The notes under the pieces: model-generated | The model's input: only the letters and a program-made list of their open reading frames with translations | Database searches by the model: none | What the model was told of the DNA's origin: nothing | Translations under genes and position numbers: made by a program | Assembly (NCBI GenBank): GCA_046292345.1 | Contig: JBKBRC010000004.1 | Coordinates: 1 to 64,000, forward strand | Source of the DNA: JBKBRC01 sp046292345 | GTDB lineage: Bacteria; Bacteroidota; Rhodothermia; Rhodothermales; Rubricoccaceae | DNA length: 64,000 nucleotides | Reading direction: 5' to 3' | Shown here: piece after piece, positions 25,342-34,275 of the stretch | Layout of the letters: each line of letters opens with the position of its first letter | How positions within the stretch are numbered: the first letter of the stretch is position 1

Positions 25342-26460
25342 ATGCGTATCGCCCGCGCCGATCTCTACCGCTACCGCCTCGCGCTCCGCGCGCCGGTCGC
25401 GCTCCGCGCGCCGGTCGCGCTCCGCGCGCCGGTCGCGCTGCACGTCGGCGCGATCGAAGCGCGCGAAGGCTTGCTGCTGCGCCTCGAGTGCGCCGACTCG
25501 GGCGCCGTCGGGTGGGGCGAGGCCGCGCCTCTGCCAGGGTTCAGCCCGGACACGCTCGAGGCCACCGAGGCGACGCTCCGCGCGCTCGTCGCCGTGCTCC
25601 GCCGCGCCGGGCGCCACCCCGAGGACCCCGTCCTCGACCTCGACCCGCTCCATCCCGGCCCGGCCGCGCGCTTCGCCGTCGAGACGGCCGTCGTCTCGGC
25701 CGACGCCCGGCGCCGGGGCGTGGCCGAGACCGACGTGCTCGCCGAGGCGACCGGGTGCCGCCCCGGGCGGCGTCTCGCGCTCGCCGGCCTCGTCGCGGCC
25801 GGCGACGACCCCGGTGAGGCCGCCGAGCGCCTCGTGCGAGGCGGCTACTGCGCCGCCAAGCTCAAAGTGGGCGGGGCCCCCGCGGCGGCCGCGCGCGCCG
25901 CGCGCGCCTTCGCGCGCGCCCTCGGCGACGACGTCGCGCTCCGCCTCGACGCTAACCGCGCCTGGAACTACGACGAGGCCCTCCGCTTCGCCGACGCGCT
26001 CGGCGACGCGGCGATCGACTACCTCGAGGAGCCGCTCGCGGACCCGCAGGGCCTGCCCGCACTCGCCGAGGCGACCGGCCTGCCGCTCGCGCTCGACGAG
26101 TCGCTCGTCGGCCTGGCGCCCTCGGATCTGGCCGGGCACGGCTTCGCGCGCGCGGCCGTGCTCAAGCCGCTCGTCGGGGGCGGGCTGCGGTGGGCCATCG
26201 CCATGGCGGCCGAGGCGCGCCGCCTCGGGCTCGAGCCGGTCGTCTCGGGCGCCTTCGAGAGCGGCGTCGGGACGCGCGCGCTGCTCGCCTTCGCGGCTAC
26301 GTGCGCGCCCGCCCCTGCCGGCCTCGACCCCTACAACCGCCTCGCCGAGGACGTGCTCGCCCGCCGGCTCGCCATCGCTCGGGCCGAGGTGGACGTGCCC
26401 GCCGCGCTCGCGCATCCGGCCGTGCGCGAGGCCGCGCTCGAGCCGCTCGACGTAGCCTGA
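25342..26460 (+). CDS. menC: MenC: o-succinylbenzoate synthase
   Basis: A 372-residue enolase-superfamily enzyme that dehydrates SHCHC to o-succinylbenzoate. Catalytic features visible are the KLKVGG lysines, the metal ligands LRLDANRAWNYDEA, YLEEPL and LALDESLVG, and the AVLKPLVGG lysine. The capping domain at the N-terminus (GWGEAAPLPGFSPDTLEA) is normal except for three tandem LRAPVA repeats at about residues 13-32, encoded by an exact 18-bp array. The ATG at 25342 is used; upstream in-frame sequence is the shadow of menA. Confidence 0.9.
   Translation: MRIARADLYRYRLALRAPVALRAPVALRAPVALHVGAIEAREGLLLRLECADSGAVGWGEAAPLPGFSPDTLEATEATLRALVAVLRRAGRHPEDPVLDLDPLHPGPAARFAVETAVVSADARRRGVAETDVLAEATGCRPGRRLALAGLVAAGDDPGEAAERLVRGGYCAAKLKVGGAPAAAARAARAFARALGDDVALRLDANRAWNYDEALRFADALGDAAIDYLEEPLADPQGLPALAEATGLPLALDESLVGLAPSDLAGHGFARAAVLKPLVGGGLRWAIAMAAEARRLGLEPVVSGAFESGVGTRALLAFAATCAPAPAGLDPYNRLAEDVLARRLAIARAEVDVPAALAHPAVREAALEPLDVA
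25381..25434. repeat. 18-bp tandem array at the start of menC
   Basis: Three exact copies of gcgctccgcgcgccggtc keep frame and insert repeated ALRAPV residues into the N-terminal capping domain of MenC. Confidence 0.92.
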
Positions 26461-26492
26461 CGCCCGCCTGGCGGCCTCGCGCCGAGATCCGG

Positions 26493-27947
26493 ATGCCCGC
26501 CGTGCCAGCGTTCCTCGCCGATCCGCTCCTCGCCGATCCGCTTCGTGCCGCGCCGCCCGAGGCGCCGGCACTCGTGCGGACGGCGGGGGTGCTCTCGTAC
26601 GGCGCGCTCGACCGGCGCGTGGCCGCCGCCGCCGAGGCGCTGCGCCGGGAGGGCGTCGGGCCGGGCGAGACGGCCGCGCTCTGGGCGCCTCACGCCGCCG
26701 CAGACCCGGAGGCGACGCTCGTGGCCGTCCTCGCTCTGTGGCGCCTCGGCGCCGTAGCTGCGCCGCTCAGCACGCGCCTGCCCGAGGCGACGGCCCGCGC
26801 GCAGGCCGAGCGCCTCGGCGCCCCGCTGCTCGACGCAGCCGCGCTCGCAGACGTCGCGGCGCGCTCGGGCGGAGGCGCGCTCGGCGAGGACCCGGCCGCG
26901 CCGCCCGGGTGGTCCCTCGGTGCCCGGGCGACGGTCGTGTTCACGTCCGGCACCTCGGGCGAGCCGAAGGCGGCCGTGCACACGCTCGGCAACCACGTCG
27001 CGAGCGCGCACGGGTGGATCACGCGGCTCGGGCTCGGCCCGGCCGGGCTCGGCCCGGGCGTGCGCTGGCTGCTCGACCTGCCGCTGTTCCACGTGGGCGG
27101 TCTCGCCGTGGCCGTGCGCGCGCTGCTGAGCGGCGCGGCCGTCGTCCTGCCCGAGCGCGGCATGCCGCCCTCCGAAGCCGCGCGCGCCCTCGGCGCAACG
27201 CACGCCTCGCTCGTGGCGGCGCAGCTCCGCCGCGCGCTCGACGACGCTGACGACGCGCTCGGGCGGATGCGCCTGCTGCTGCTCGGGGCCTCCGCCATCC
27301 CGCCCGAGGCGCTGCACGCGGCGCGGGCGCGTGGCTGGCCCGTCGTGCCCTCGTACGGCCTGACCGAGATGAGCTCGACCGTCACGGCCGTGCCGCTGGG
27401 CGCGCCGCCCGAGGCGCTCGAAACGGCCGGCACGCCGCTGCCCGGCCGCACGCTCCGCCTCGCGCCCGACGGCGAGGTCCTCGTCGGCGGGCCGGCGCGC
27501 TTCGCCGGCTACTGGACGCCGGCCGGCCTCGAGACGCCCTTCGATGCGGAGGGGCTCTTCGCCACGGGCGACCTCGGCGCGTGGACTGACGTGGCGGGTA
27601 CGCCCATGCTGCGCTTGATCGGGCGCAAGGACAACCTGTTCATCTCGGGCGGCGAGAACGTGCAGCCGGAGGCCGTCGAGGCGGCGCTGCGCGCCCTGCC
27701 CGGCGTGCGCGAGGCCGTCGTCGTGCCCGTCCCGGACCCCGCCTTCGGGCAGCGACCGGTCGCGTTCGTGGACGCGGCGCCGTTCGCGCCGGCGGCCTGG
27801 CGCGAAGCGCTCGCCGGCCGCCTGGCGCGCTTCCAGATCCCGGACGCCTTCCATCCCTGGCCGCTCGAAGCGGCCGAGGGGCTCAAGCCCGGCCGCGCCG
27901 CCCTGCGCGCGCGCGCCGAGGCGCTCGCCGCGCGTGCGGGGGACTAG
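26493..27947 (+). CDS. menE: MenE: o-succinylbenzoate-CoA ligase
   Basis: A 484-residue ANL-superfamily acyl-CoA ligase that activates o-succinylbenzoate. Motifs seen are the P-loop FTSGTSGEPKAAVHT, the adenylate-binding SYGLTEMSSTV, the ATP-contacting LFATGDLGAW, and the hinge RLIGRKDNLFISGGENVQPEAVE. The C-terminal domain has the GLKPGRAALRA catalytic lysine region. Two 15-bp tandem units near the start encode a repeated LADPL. The start at 26493 lies 32 bp after menC. It is the last gene of the operon and converges on the lipoprotein gene with a 20-bp gap. Confidence 0.92.
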   Translation: MPAVPAFLADPLLADPLRAAPPEAPALVRTAGVLSYGALDRRVAAAAEALRREGVGPGETAALWAPHAAADPEATLVAVLALWRLGAVAAPLSTRLPEATARAQAERLGAPLLDAAALADVAARSGGGALGEDPAAPPGWSLGARATVVFTSGTSGEPKAAVHTLGNHVASAHGWITRLGLGPAGLGPGVRWLLDLPLFHVGGLAVAVRALLSGAAVVLPERGMPPSEAARALGATHASLVAAQLRRALDDADDALGRMRLLLLGASAIPPEALHAARARGWPVVPSYGLTEMSSTVTAVPLGAPPEALETAGTPLPGRTLRLAPDGEVLVGGPARFAGYWTPAGLETPFDAEGLFATGDLGAWTDVAGTPMLRLIGRKDNLFISGGENVQPEAVEAALRALPGVREAVVVPVPDPAFGQRPVAFVDAAPFAPAAWREALAGRLARFQIPDAFHPWPLEAAEGLKPGRAALRARAEALAARAGD

Positions 27948-27967
27948 GCGCCGGCCGCGCGGCGGCC

Positions 27968-30067
27968 TCAGCGCGCCGGGCGCCGCCCGATGCGCGCGCG
28001 GCGCACCACGTCGCCCTGCACGAGGCGGTCCACGACGTCCTGCCCGCGCACGACGCGCCCGAAGGCGGTGTAGCGCCCGTCGAGGTGCGGCGCGGGGGCG
28101 TGCATGAAGAAGAACTGCACGCCCTCGGTGTCCTTGCCCGCGCTCGCCATGCCCGCCACACCCGTCTCGAAGCGGAGGCGCGTGAACTCGCTCCGGAGCG
28201 AGACCGCCGGGCCGCCGTAGCCGTCGGCGCGGAAGTGATCGCCGCCCTGGACGACGAAGCCCGGCACGACGCGGTGGAACGGCACGCCGTCGTAGAGCCC
28301 GCGCTCGGCCGTGCGCGCGAGGGCCTGCACCGTCTGCGGCGCCGCCTCGGCGTCCATCTCGACCACGATCAGGCCGCGCGTGGTCTCGAGCGTGAGCAGC
28401 GGGCGCGGGCCGAGCCGCGCCAGGTAGTCCCACTCGACGAGGACCGTCTGCGGCGCGTTCTCGCCCGTCAGTTCGATGTCGATGCCGTCTTCGAGGCGGT
28501 CGTTGAGCGCGTCGCGTGCGGCGGCGCGGAGGACGGGGTGCCCGCCGAGCGCGACCCCGACCAGGAACGGCATTTCCTCCCCGTCGCGCGTTTTGCCGAC
28601 CGCGCGCACGATCTCGACCATGGGCTCGAGGTCCTCGGGCGCGCGGAGGCTCGCGTAGACCTGGCGCAGGAGCGCCGGCCCGCCGAGCGGGGCGAAGCGC
28701 GCGTCGGCGAGCGGCGGCGCGGCAGCGGACGTGGTGGCGAGGTCGCGGCGCGCCAGGCCGGCCGCGAAGGCGTCGTAGAAGCGGCGCGCCTCGGCGTCCG
28801 AGGCGGCCGCGCGGCGGGCATCCCAGCGCGTGGCGAGCGCCGAGAGGGCCGCGAAGGCGACGCGCGCGTCGGCATCGGCGGCGGCGGCGAAGAGGCGGTC
28901 GAGGCCGTCGGCGTCGGGCGCGTCGGCGAGGGCGCGCACGGCGGCGGCGCGCGCGAACGGGTCGGTCTGCCGCGCGAGCCACGCCTCGACGTCGGCCGCG
29001 CGCCCGGCGCGCGCGAGCGCGGGCAGGAGCGCGCCGGCGACAGAGCGGTCTGAGGGGTGCGCGGCGATCCAGGCGGCGGCGCGGGCCACGTCGGCTGGCG
29101 GCAGCGTGGCCGCAGCGAGCCCCTGCGCGGCCGTCTGCCCGACGAGCACGTGGCGGTCGTCGAGCGCAGCGAAGAGGGCCTCGCGTGCGGCGGCGTCCTG
29201 CGCGGCGAGCGGCCCGAGCGCCGCCGCGGCGCCCTGACGGATGCGCCAGTCGGGGGCGGCGCCCATAGCGGCCAGGCGCGGCACGTCCTGCCCGTCGCGG
29301 AGCCGGCCGAGCGCCCGCGCCAGGTGGATGCGCGCCCCGTCGCCCGGTGCGAGCGCGTCCGTGGCCGCGCGGACGGCCGGCGCGTACGCGGCCCACGCTG
29401 CCGGCGGCACGCGCACGAAGGCGTAGGCCGCCTGCTCGCGCCGGGCCGCATCGGGCTGCCGGAGCTCGCCGAGCAGGTGCGCCGTGGCCTCGGGCGAGGT
29501 CTGCCCGCGCATGAACAGGCGCGCGAGCGCGAGCGAGCGGTAGGGCTCGAGCGCCGGCGCGAGCGGCAGCGCGACGAGCGCCGCCAGGTCCGCCTGCCCG
29601 CCGGCCTTGCCGAGCGCGTCGAGGAGCTCGCGCTGCACGGACGCGGTGCCTTCGGTGCGCAGCGCCGAGACGAGGAACACGCCTGCCGTACTGTCGGCGA
29701 GCTGCCCGAGCGCGAACGCGGCATCGGCGCGCACGGCGGGCTCGTCGTCCCCGAGCGCGCGCACGAGCGCGTCGGCGGCCGGGGCGTGCTGCACCGAGCC
29801 GAGCGCAAACGCCGCCCGGGCGCGCACGACCGGGTCGGCGTGGCCGAGCGCCTCGACGAGCGGGGCAGGCGCGCGCAGCACCTGCGCGTCCACGAGTGCC
29901 TGAAGGTCGGGGCGGTCTAGGAGGCCGTCCGGGGCGCGGCCGGCGAGGGCGTCGGGGGCGTTGCCGGCCGGCGGGGGCGCAGTGGTCGCGCAGGCGCCGA
30001 GGGCGGTGGCGAGCGCGACGGCCAGCGAGAGGGCGCGCGCGCGACGGGGCGCAGAGCGTGGGGACAC
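27968..30067 (-). CDS. HEAT-repeat lipoprotein fused to cyclophilin-type peptidyl-prolyl isomerase
   Basis: A 699-residue predicted lipoprotein starting at a GTG (30067), needed because no ATG precedes the signal peptide. The lipobox is LGAC at about residue 26. Residues about 60-510 are helical HEAT repeats (DPVVRARAAFALGSVQ, EPAVRADAAFALGQLAD, DARVAFAALSALATRWD). Residues about 540-690 are a cyclophilin domain (TTRGLIVVEMDAEAAPQTVQ; DGVPFHRVVPGFVVQGGD; GMASAGKDTEGVQFFFM; YTAFGRVVRGQDVVDRL). It probably sits in the periplasm, where the HEAT scaffold holds clients for the folding domain. Confidence 0.85.
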   Translation of the reverse strand: MSPRSAPRRARALSLAVALATALGACATTAPPPAGNAPDALAGRAPDGLLDRPDLQALVDAQVLRAPAPLVEALGHADPVVRARAAFALGSVQHAPAADALVRALGDDEPAVRADAAFALGQLADSTAGVFLVSALRTEGTASVQRELLDALGKAGGQADLAALVALPLAPALEPYRSLALARLFMRGQTSPEATAHLLGELRQPDAARREQAAYAFVRVPPAAWAAYAPAVRAATDALAPGDGARIHLARALGRLRDGQDVPRLAAMGAAPDWRIRQGAAAALGPLAAQDAAAREALFAALDDRHVLVGQTAAQGLAAATLPPADVARAAAWIAAHPSDRSVAGALLPALARAGRAADVEAWLARQTDPFARAAAVRALADAPDADGLDRLFAAAADADARVAFAALSALATRWDARRAAASDAEARRFYDAFAAGLARRDLATTSAAAPPLADARFAPLGGPALLRQVYASLRAPEDLEPMVEIVRAVGKTRDGEEMPFLVGVALGGHPVLRAAARDALNDRLEDGIDIELTGENAPQTVLVEWDYLARLGPRPLLTLETTRGLIVVEMDAEAAPQTVQALARTAERGLYDGVPFHRVVPGFVVQGGDHFRADGYGGPAVSLRSEFTRLRFETGVAGMASAGKDTEGVQFFFMHAPAPHLDGRYTAFGRVVRGQDVVDRLVQGDVVRRARIGRRPAR

Positions 30068-30077
30068 GTCGGGCAAT

Positions 30078-30119
30078 CCGGTGGGGGCAGTCCGGTGGGG
30101 GCAGTCCGGTGGAGGCAGG
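30078..30119. repeat. 14-bp tandem array upstream of the PPIase gene
   Basis: Two exact copies and one near copy of ccggtgggggcagt lie just upstream of the GTG start of the HEAT/PPIase lipoprotein gene, in its presumed 5' leader. Confidence 0.85.
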
Positions 30120-30199
30120 GGCGGCGGGAACGCGTCGGCGCGCCCCGATCGCGCGCAAGAAAACCCGGCCCCGCGCGTATTTTGCCGGGCCGGGTGGCG

Positions 30200-30283
30200 T
30201 GCGAAAGGGGGGACTCGAACCCCCACGGGTGTTACCCCACCAGATCCTAAGTCTGGCGCGTCTACCAGTTCCGCCACTCTCGC
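30200..30283 (-). tRNA. tRNA-Leu (anticodon TAG)
   Basis: Read on the minus strand, the acceptor arms GCGAGAG and CTTTCGC pair with one G-T. The D arm GGCGGAACTGGTAGACGC, the anticodon stem CCAGA/TCTGG with loop CTTAGGA (anticodon TAG), a long variable arm and the T arm GGGGGTTCGAGTCCCCC are all present. The long variable arm and anticodon identify a class II leucine tRNA. The 3' CCA is not encoded. Confidence 0.97.
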
Positions 30284-30310
30284 GCCGCGCCGGCCAGCGC
30301 CGGCGCGGCC

Positions 30311-30318
30311 GAAATATA
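30311..30318 (-). promoter_or_regulatory. Possible -7 box of the tRNA-Leu promoter
   Basis: The minus strand reads TATATTTC, close to the Bacteroidota-type -7 box TAnnTTTG, about 27 bases before the tRNA 5' end. It is an AT-rich island in very GC-rich DNA. No clear -33 TTG was assigned. Confidence 0.35.
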
Positions 30319-30355
30319 CGCTCCCGCGTCTCCCCCCCCGATCGCTTCCCGCCCC

Positions 30356-32545
30356 ATGCCTTTCCGCAACCTCCTGCTCCTCGCCGCCGGCGCGCTCGCC
30401 CTCGGCGCCTGCAGCACCCCGCGTACCGTCCTCGAGGCCGAGCTGCCGCCGCTCGTCGTGGCCGAGCTGCCGCCCCGCGCGCCCATGCCCGCGCCGCCGG
30501 CTGTGCTGGACTACGACACGGTCCGTGCCGGGCGCTTCGACAACGGGCGCATGTTCACGCTCGACGATCCGCCGCGCGCCTACTTCGCCGAGCAGTACGG
30601 CTTCGAGCCGGACCAGGCGTGGTTCGACCGCGCGCGCCTCGGCGCGCTCCGCTTCGCGACCTACTGCTCGGCCTCGTTCGTGTCGGCCGACGGGCTTGTG
30701 CTCACCAACCACCACTGCGCGCGGCAGAGCATCACGCAGGTCGGTCTCGAGGCGGGGCAGGACTTTGTGACGGAGGGCTTCTACGCCCGCTCGCCCGACG
30801 AGGAGCGCCGCGTGGAGGGCCTCTTCGTCGAGCAGCTCGAGGGCATCGAGGACGTGACCGACCGCGTCAACGCCGCCGCGGCCAGCGCCACCACGGACCA
30901 GGAGCGCCAGCAGGCGCGCGCGGCGGCCGTGCAGCAGATGCAGGCCGCGATGACCGAGGCGGCCGGCCCCGGGCGCCGCGTGCAGGTGATCTCGTTCTAC
31001 GCCGGCGGGCAGTACAAGGCGTACACCTTCCGCCGCTACGACGACGTCCGCCTCGCGTTCGCACCCGAGCTCGCGCTCGGCTACTTCGGCGGCGACCCGG
31101 ACAACTTCACCTACCCGCGCTACAGCCTCGACTTTGCCCTCCTGCGCGTCTACGGCGACGACGGCCGGCCGCTCCGCACCGACCACTACTTCCGCTTCCA
31201 GCCGTCCGGCTCGCGGGCGGGCGACCTCGTGTTCGTCATCGGCAACCCCGGCTCGACGACGCGCCTGCAGACGGTCGCGCAGCTCGAGTTCCGCCGCGAC
31301 TTCACCGAGCCGGCCATCCTGCGCTACCTCGAGACGCGCGAGCGCGTCTTCGGCGACTTCATCGCGGCCAACCCGGACGCGCCCGAGACGCCCGAGCTCA
31401 CCGACACGTTCTTCAGCCTCGGCAACGGGCGCAAGGCTTACACGGGCCGCGTGGCCGGCCTCCGCGACCCGTACGTGATCGCCCGCCGCCGCGCCGCCGA
31501 GCGCGACTTCCAGGCCGCGCTCGCGCAGAACCCCGCCGCGCAGGCCGAGTTCGGCGACGTGATCGACCGCATCGCGGCCAACCGCCAGGAGGCCCGCGCT
31601 ACGGGGCACCTGTTCGGCATCTTCGTCGGCTACGGCCCCGGCGCGCCGTACACGAGCGCGGCCGAGGGCCGCGCGCTCGCCTACGTGCTCGGCGGGGGGC
31701 AGGCCGATGAGGAGCGCCTGCTGGGCATCGAGGACCAGCCGCGGGCCATCCAGGAGGGCCTGCTGCGCGCGCGCCTCGAGGATGTCGCGTTCTACCTCGG
31801 CGCCGAGAGCGCCGAGGCCCGCGCCATCCTCGACGGGCGCAGCCCTGCGGCCATCGCGCAGGACGTGATCGCGCGCTCGGCGCTGGCGACGGCCGAGGGC
31901 ACGCGCGCCGCGCTCGCGGCGCGCGTCAACCTCGCCGGCGACCCTGCCGTGCAGCTCGTGCAGCGCATGGTGCCGCTGCTGCAGCGCTTCCAGCAGGCCA
32001 ACCAGGCCCTCGGCGCCGAACTGGCCGAGCTCCAGACGCGCCTCGCCCGCGCGCGCTTCGAGGTCTACGGCACGAGCATCCCTCCCGACGCCACGTTCTC
32101 GCTCCGCATCTCCGACGGCGTCGTACGCGGCTACGAGTACAACGGCACGCTCGCCCCGCCCTACACGACCGCCTACGGCCTCTTCGACCGCTTCCACAGC
32201 CACTGCGAGCTCGGCGGGCAGGTCTCGGCGCAGGGCGTGTGCGACTGGGCGCTGCCGCCGCGCTGGCAGGACGCGCGCAGCCGCCTCCGCCTGGCCACGC
32301 CGTTCAACTTCGTCTCCACCAACGACATCATCGGCGGCAATTCGGGCTCGCCCGTGCTCAACCGCAACCTCGAGGTCGTCGGCATCGCTTTCGACGGCAA
32401 CATCGAGAGCCTCCCGGGAGACTACATCTTCGACGACACGCGCAACCGCACCGTCTCGCTCGACGTGCGCATGATGCTCGAGGCGATCGAGACCGTCTAC
32501 GGCCTCGACGCGCTCGCGCGCGAGCTGCGGCAGGGGCGCCGCTGA
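30356..32545 (+). CDS. S46 family dipeptidyl-peptidase, lipoprotein-like
   Basis: A 729-residue exported serine peptidase of family S46 (DPP7/DPP11 group), which removes dipeptides from peptide N-termini in the periplasm. The N-terminus ends in a lipobox LGAC near residue 20. The catalytic His lies in LTNHHCARQS, and the catalytic Ser in IIGGNSGSPVLNRN near residue 660. The family segment IAFDGNIESLPGDYIFDD and the closing TVSLDVRMMLEAIETVYG follow. Length is normal for S46. Substrate preference cannot be told from sequence alone. These enzymes feed peptides to Bacteroidota-like cells that live on protein. Confidence 0.9.
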   Translation: MPFRNLLLLAAGALALGACSTPRTVLEAELPPLVVAELPPRAPMPAPPAVLDYDTVRAGRFDNGRMFTLDDPPRAYFAEQYGFEPDQAWFDRARLGALRFATYCSASFVSADGLVLTNHHCARQSITQVGLEAGQDFVTEGFYARSPDEERRVEGLFVEQLEGIEDVTDRVNAAAASATTDQERQQARAAAVQQMQAAMTEAAGPGRRVQVISFYAGGQYKAYTFRRYDDVRLAFAPELALGYFGGDPDNFTYPRYSLDFALLRVYGDDGRPLRTDHYFRFQPSGSRAGDLVFVIGNPGSTTRLQTVAQLEFRRDFTEPAILRYLETRERVFGDFIAANPDAPETPELTDTFFSLGNGRKAYTGRVAGLRDPYVIARRRAAERDFQAALAQNPAAQAEFGDVIDRIAANRQEARATGHLFGIFVGYGPGAPYTSAAEGRALAYVLGGGQADEERLLGIEDQPRAIQEGLLRARLEDVAFYLGAESAEARAILDGRSPAAIAQDVIARSALATAEGTRAALAARVNLAGDPAVQLVQRMVPLLQRFQQANQALGAELAELQTRLARARFEVYGTSIPPDATFSLRISDGVVRGYEYNGTLAPPYTTAYGLFDRFHSHCELGGQVSAQGVCDWALPPRWQDARSRLRLATPFNFVSTNDIIGGNSGSPVLNRNLEVVGIAFDGNIESLPGDYIFDDTRNRTVSLDVRMMLEAIETVYGLDALARELRQGRR

Positions 32546-32665
32546 CGCCCCGCGCCGCCGGCGTCGAACCCGCGCCGCACCGCCGGCGTACAGCGCGCCG
32601 CCCGCCGCACCGCCGGCCGGCGGCGCCTGCCGTTTATGCCCCCGCTGCCAGGCCCGCCACGTGGA

Positions 32666-32696
32666 GGCCCGCTTCGCAGGTCCCTCTGCGCGGGCC
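32666..32696. other. Hairpin in the 233-bp gap after the S46 gene
   Basis: Arms ggcccgc (32666) and gcgggcc (ending 32696) can pair, with extra GCAG/CTGC pairing inside. No T-run follows. The rest of 32546-32778 is GC-rich with repeated gccgcaccgccggc blocks and shows no gene. Confidence 0.35.
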
Positions 32697-32778
32697 CACC
32701 CACATGGGCCTACCTGAACGGAGGTTGCGTCAGGTGCACTAGCTTGTCGTGCCCTGTCTACAGCCTCGCCCCTGCTGC

Positions 32779-34275
32779 ATGCCCGACGTTCTCTGCGCGC
32801 TTCTGGTTGAGCCAGACGACGACCGGTACGAAGCGCTCCGCGTAGCGCTCGAGGACACGCTGCCGTTCGCACAGTCGGGGCTCGACCGGCCGGTGCGCGC
32901 GCTCGACGTGCGCGAAGCGCTCGAGACGGTCGCCGAGCGCCGGGTGGCGGTGTGCTTCGCGCCGGCGTACACCGGCCCGGACCCGACGGCCTCGCTCACG
33001 CTCGCGCTCGCGCGCGGGGCCGTCTTCGTGCCCGTCGTCGCCGTGGCCGACGAGCACGCGGCCGGGCTGGAGGCCGTGCGCGACGAGGGCGCCGCGGACT
33101 ACGTGCTCCGCCGCGACCTCGCCGCCCCCGAGACCGCGCGTCCCGCGCTCGCCCGCGCCCTGGCCGTTGCGCAGGCCCGTCGGGAGGCCGTGCTGCGCTA
33201 CCGCGAGGAGCGGGCCGCCGCGAGCGCCATCGCCGCCACGGCCGGCGCCGTCTACGGCCGCCTCGACGCCGAGGGGCGGCTGGCCGTTTTTCGTCCCGCC
33301 CCGCACCTCGCGGGCGCCTTCGCCGGCGCGCGCGCCGGACAACTCTTCGCCTCGCTGTTCCCGGACGACCTCGCCGACACCGTCGAGGCGCTGCTGCCGG
33401 CGGCGCGCCGTGCGCCGCAGACGTTCCTGCAACGCACCTCGGCGTCGGGCGAGCCGCTCGTGCTCCGCTGGAGCGTCGCCGCGGCCGAGCCGGGCGGCTA
33501 CGTCGTCGTCGGGCTCGACGACCGGCCGGTCACGCAGAGCAGCGAACGCGCCGAGGCCATCGGGCGCGTGCTCGACGTCGTCCTGCGTCACGCGCCCGTC
33601 GTGGTCTTCATCACAGACGCCGACGGCCGCCTGCTCATGATGAGCGGGCGCGGCTGCGAGGAGCGCGGCCCGGCCATGCTCGGCGAGAGCGTCTTCGAGG
33701 TCTTCCGGGGCGAGCACCACGGCCTCGACAACATCCGGCGCGTGCTCGAGGAGCAGGAGGCGTTCTCCGACATCGTCACCACGCGCGAGGGCACGCGCTA
33801 CGACGTCTACTACACGCCCTTCCAGATTTACCCCGAAAGCCCCATGGGCATGCTGGGTGTGGCCGTGGACATCTCGGACTCCCAGCGCGCCTCCGACACG
33901 ATCACGCTCCTGCGCGCCGCGCTCGACCTGACCGGCGTGCCCGCCTCGACGGCCAGCCCGCAGGGCGTGCCTACGTACTTCAACACGCCCATGCAGGACT
34001 TCGTGGGCGGCACGCCCGAGGAGGTCGATGCCGCCGGCGGCTTCGCGGCGCTCCACGACGACCCGTCGGTACTGCGGCCCATCGCGGCGACCGTGCGCGG
34101 CGGCGAGGCCTGGAGCGGGACCATTCGGCAGCGCACGCTCGGCGGGCGCGTCGTGCCGGCGACGCTGCACACGAAGCCCGTGTTCAGCTCCGAAGGCGAG
34201 CGGCTCGGCTCGGTCAGCGTGATGTATCCCGATGGCGAGGCGGCCGAGCGAGCAGCTTCACCAGGCGAGGCGTGA
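32779..34275 (+). CDS. PAS-domain signalling protein with receiver-like N-terminus, no kinase domain
   Basis: A 498-residue cytoplasmic protein. Residues 1-125 resemble a receiver fold (VLCALLVEPDDDRYEALRVAL, AVFVPVVAVADEHAAGLEAV), but no phospho-acceptor Asp motif is evident. PAS-like segments follow, the clearest at about residues 265-375 (LDVVLRHAPVVVFITDADGR, VFEVFRGEH, GMLGVAVDISDSQRA) and at 380-485. No histidine kinase, GGDEF or other output domain is present, so it may act as an adaptor for the kinases encoded further on. The last 62 bases overlap the convergent gene on the other strand. The ATG at 32779 is used; a GTG ten codons upstream is an alternative. Confidence 0.65.
   Translation: MPDVLCALLVEPDDDRYEALRVALEDTLPFAQSGLDRPVRALDVREALETVAERRVAVCFAPAYTGPDPTASLTLALARGAVFVPVVAVADEHAAGLEAVRDEGAADYVLRRDLAAPETARPALARALAVAQARREAVLRYREERAAASAIAATAGAVYGRLDAEGRLAVFRPAPHLAGAFAGARAGQLFASLFPDDLADTVEALLPAARRAPQTFLQRTSASGEPLVLRWSVAAAEPGGYVVVGLDDRPVTQSSERAEAIGRVLDVVLRHAPVVVFITDADGRLLMMSGRGCEERGPAMLGESVFEVFRGEHHGLDNIRRVLEEQEAFSDIVTTREGTRYDVYYTPFQIYPESPMGMLGVAVDISDSQRASDTITLLRAALDLTGVPASTASPQGVPTYFNTPMQDFVGGTPEEVDAAGGFAALHDDPSVLRPIAATVRGGEAWSGTIRQRTLGGRVVPATLHTKPVFSSEGERLGSVSVMYPDGEAAERAASPGEA

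Noticed and set aside
27968..32872. A minus-strand frame open for more than 1600 codons, across a tRNA and the S46 gene
   Set aside because: Only the part from the GTG at 30067 looks like a real protein. The rest is the antisense shadow of the S46 gene and the tRNA, open by chance at this GC content.
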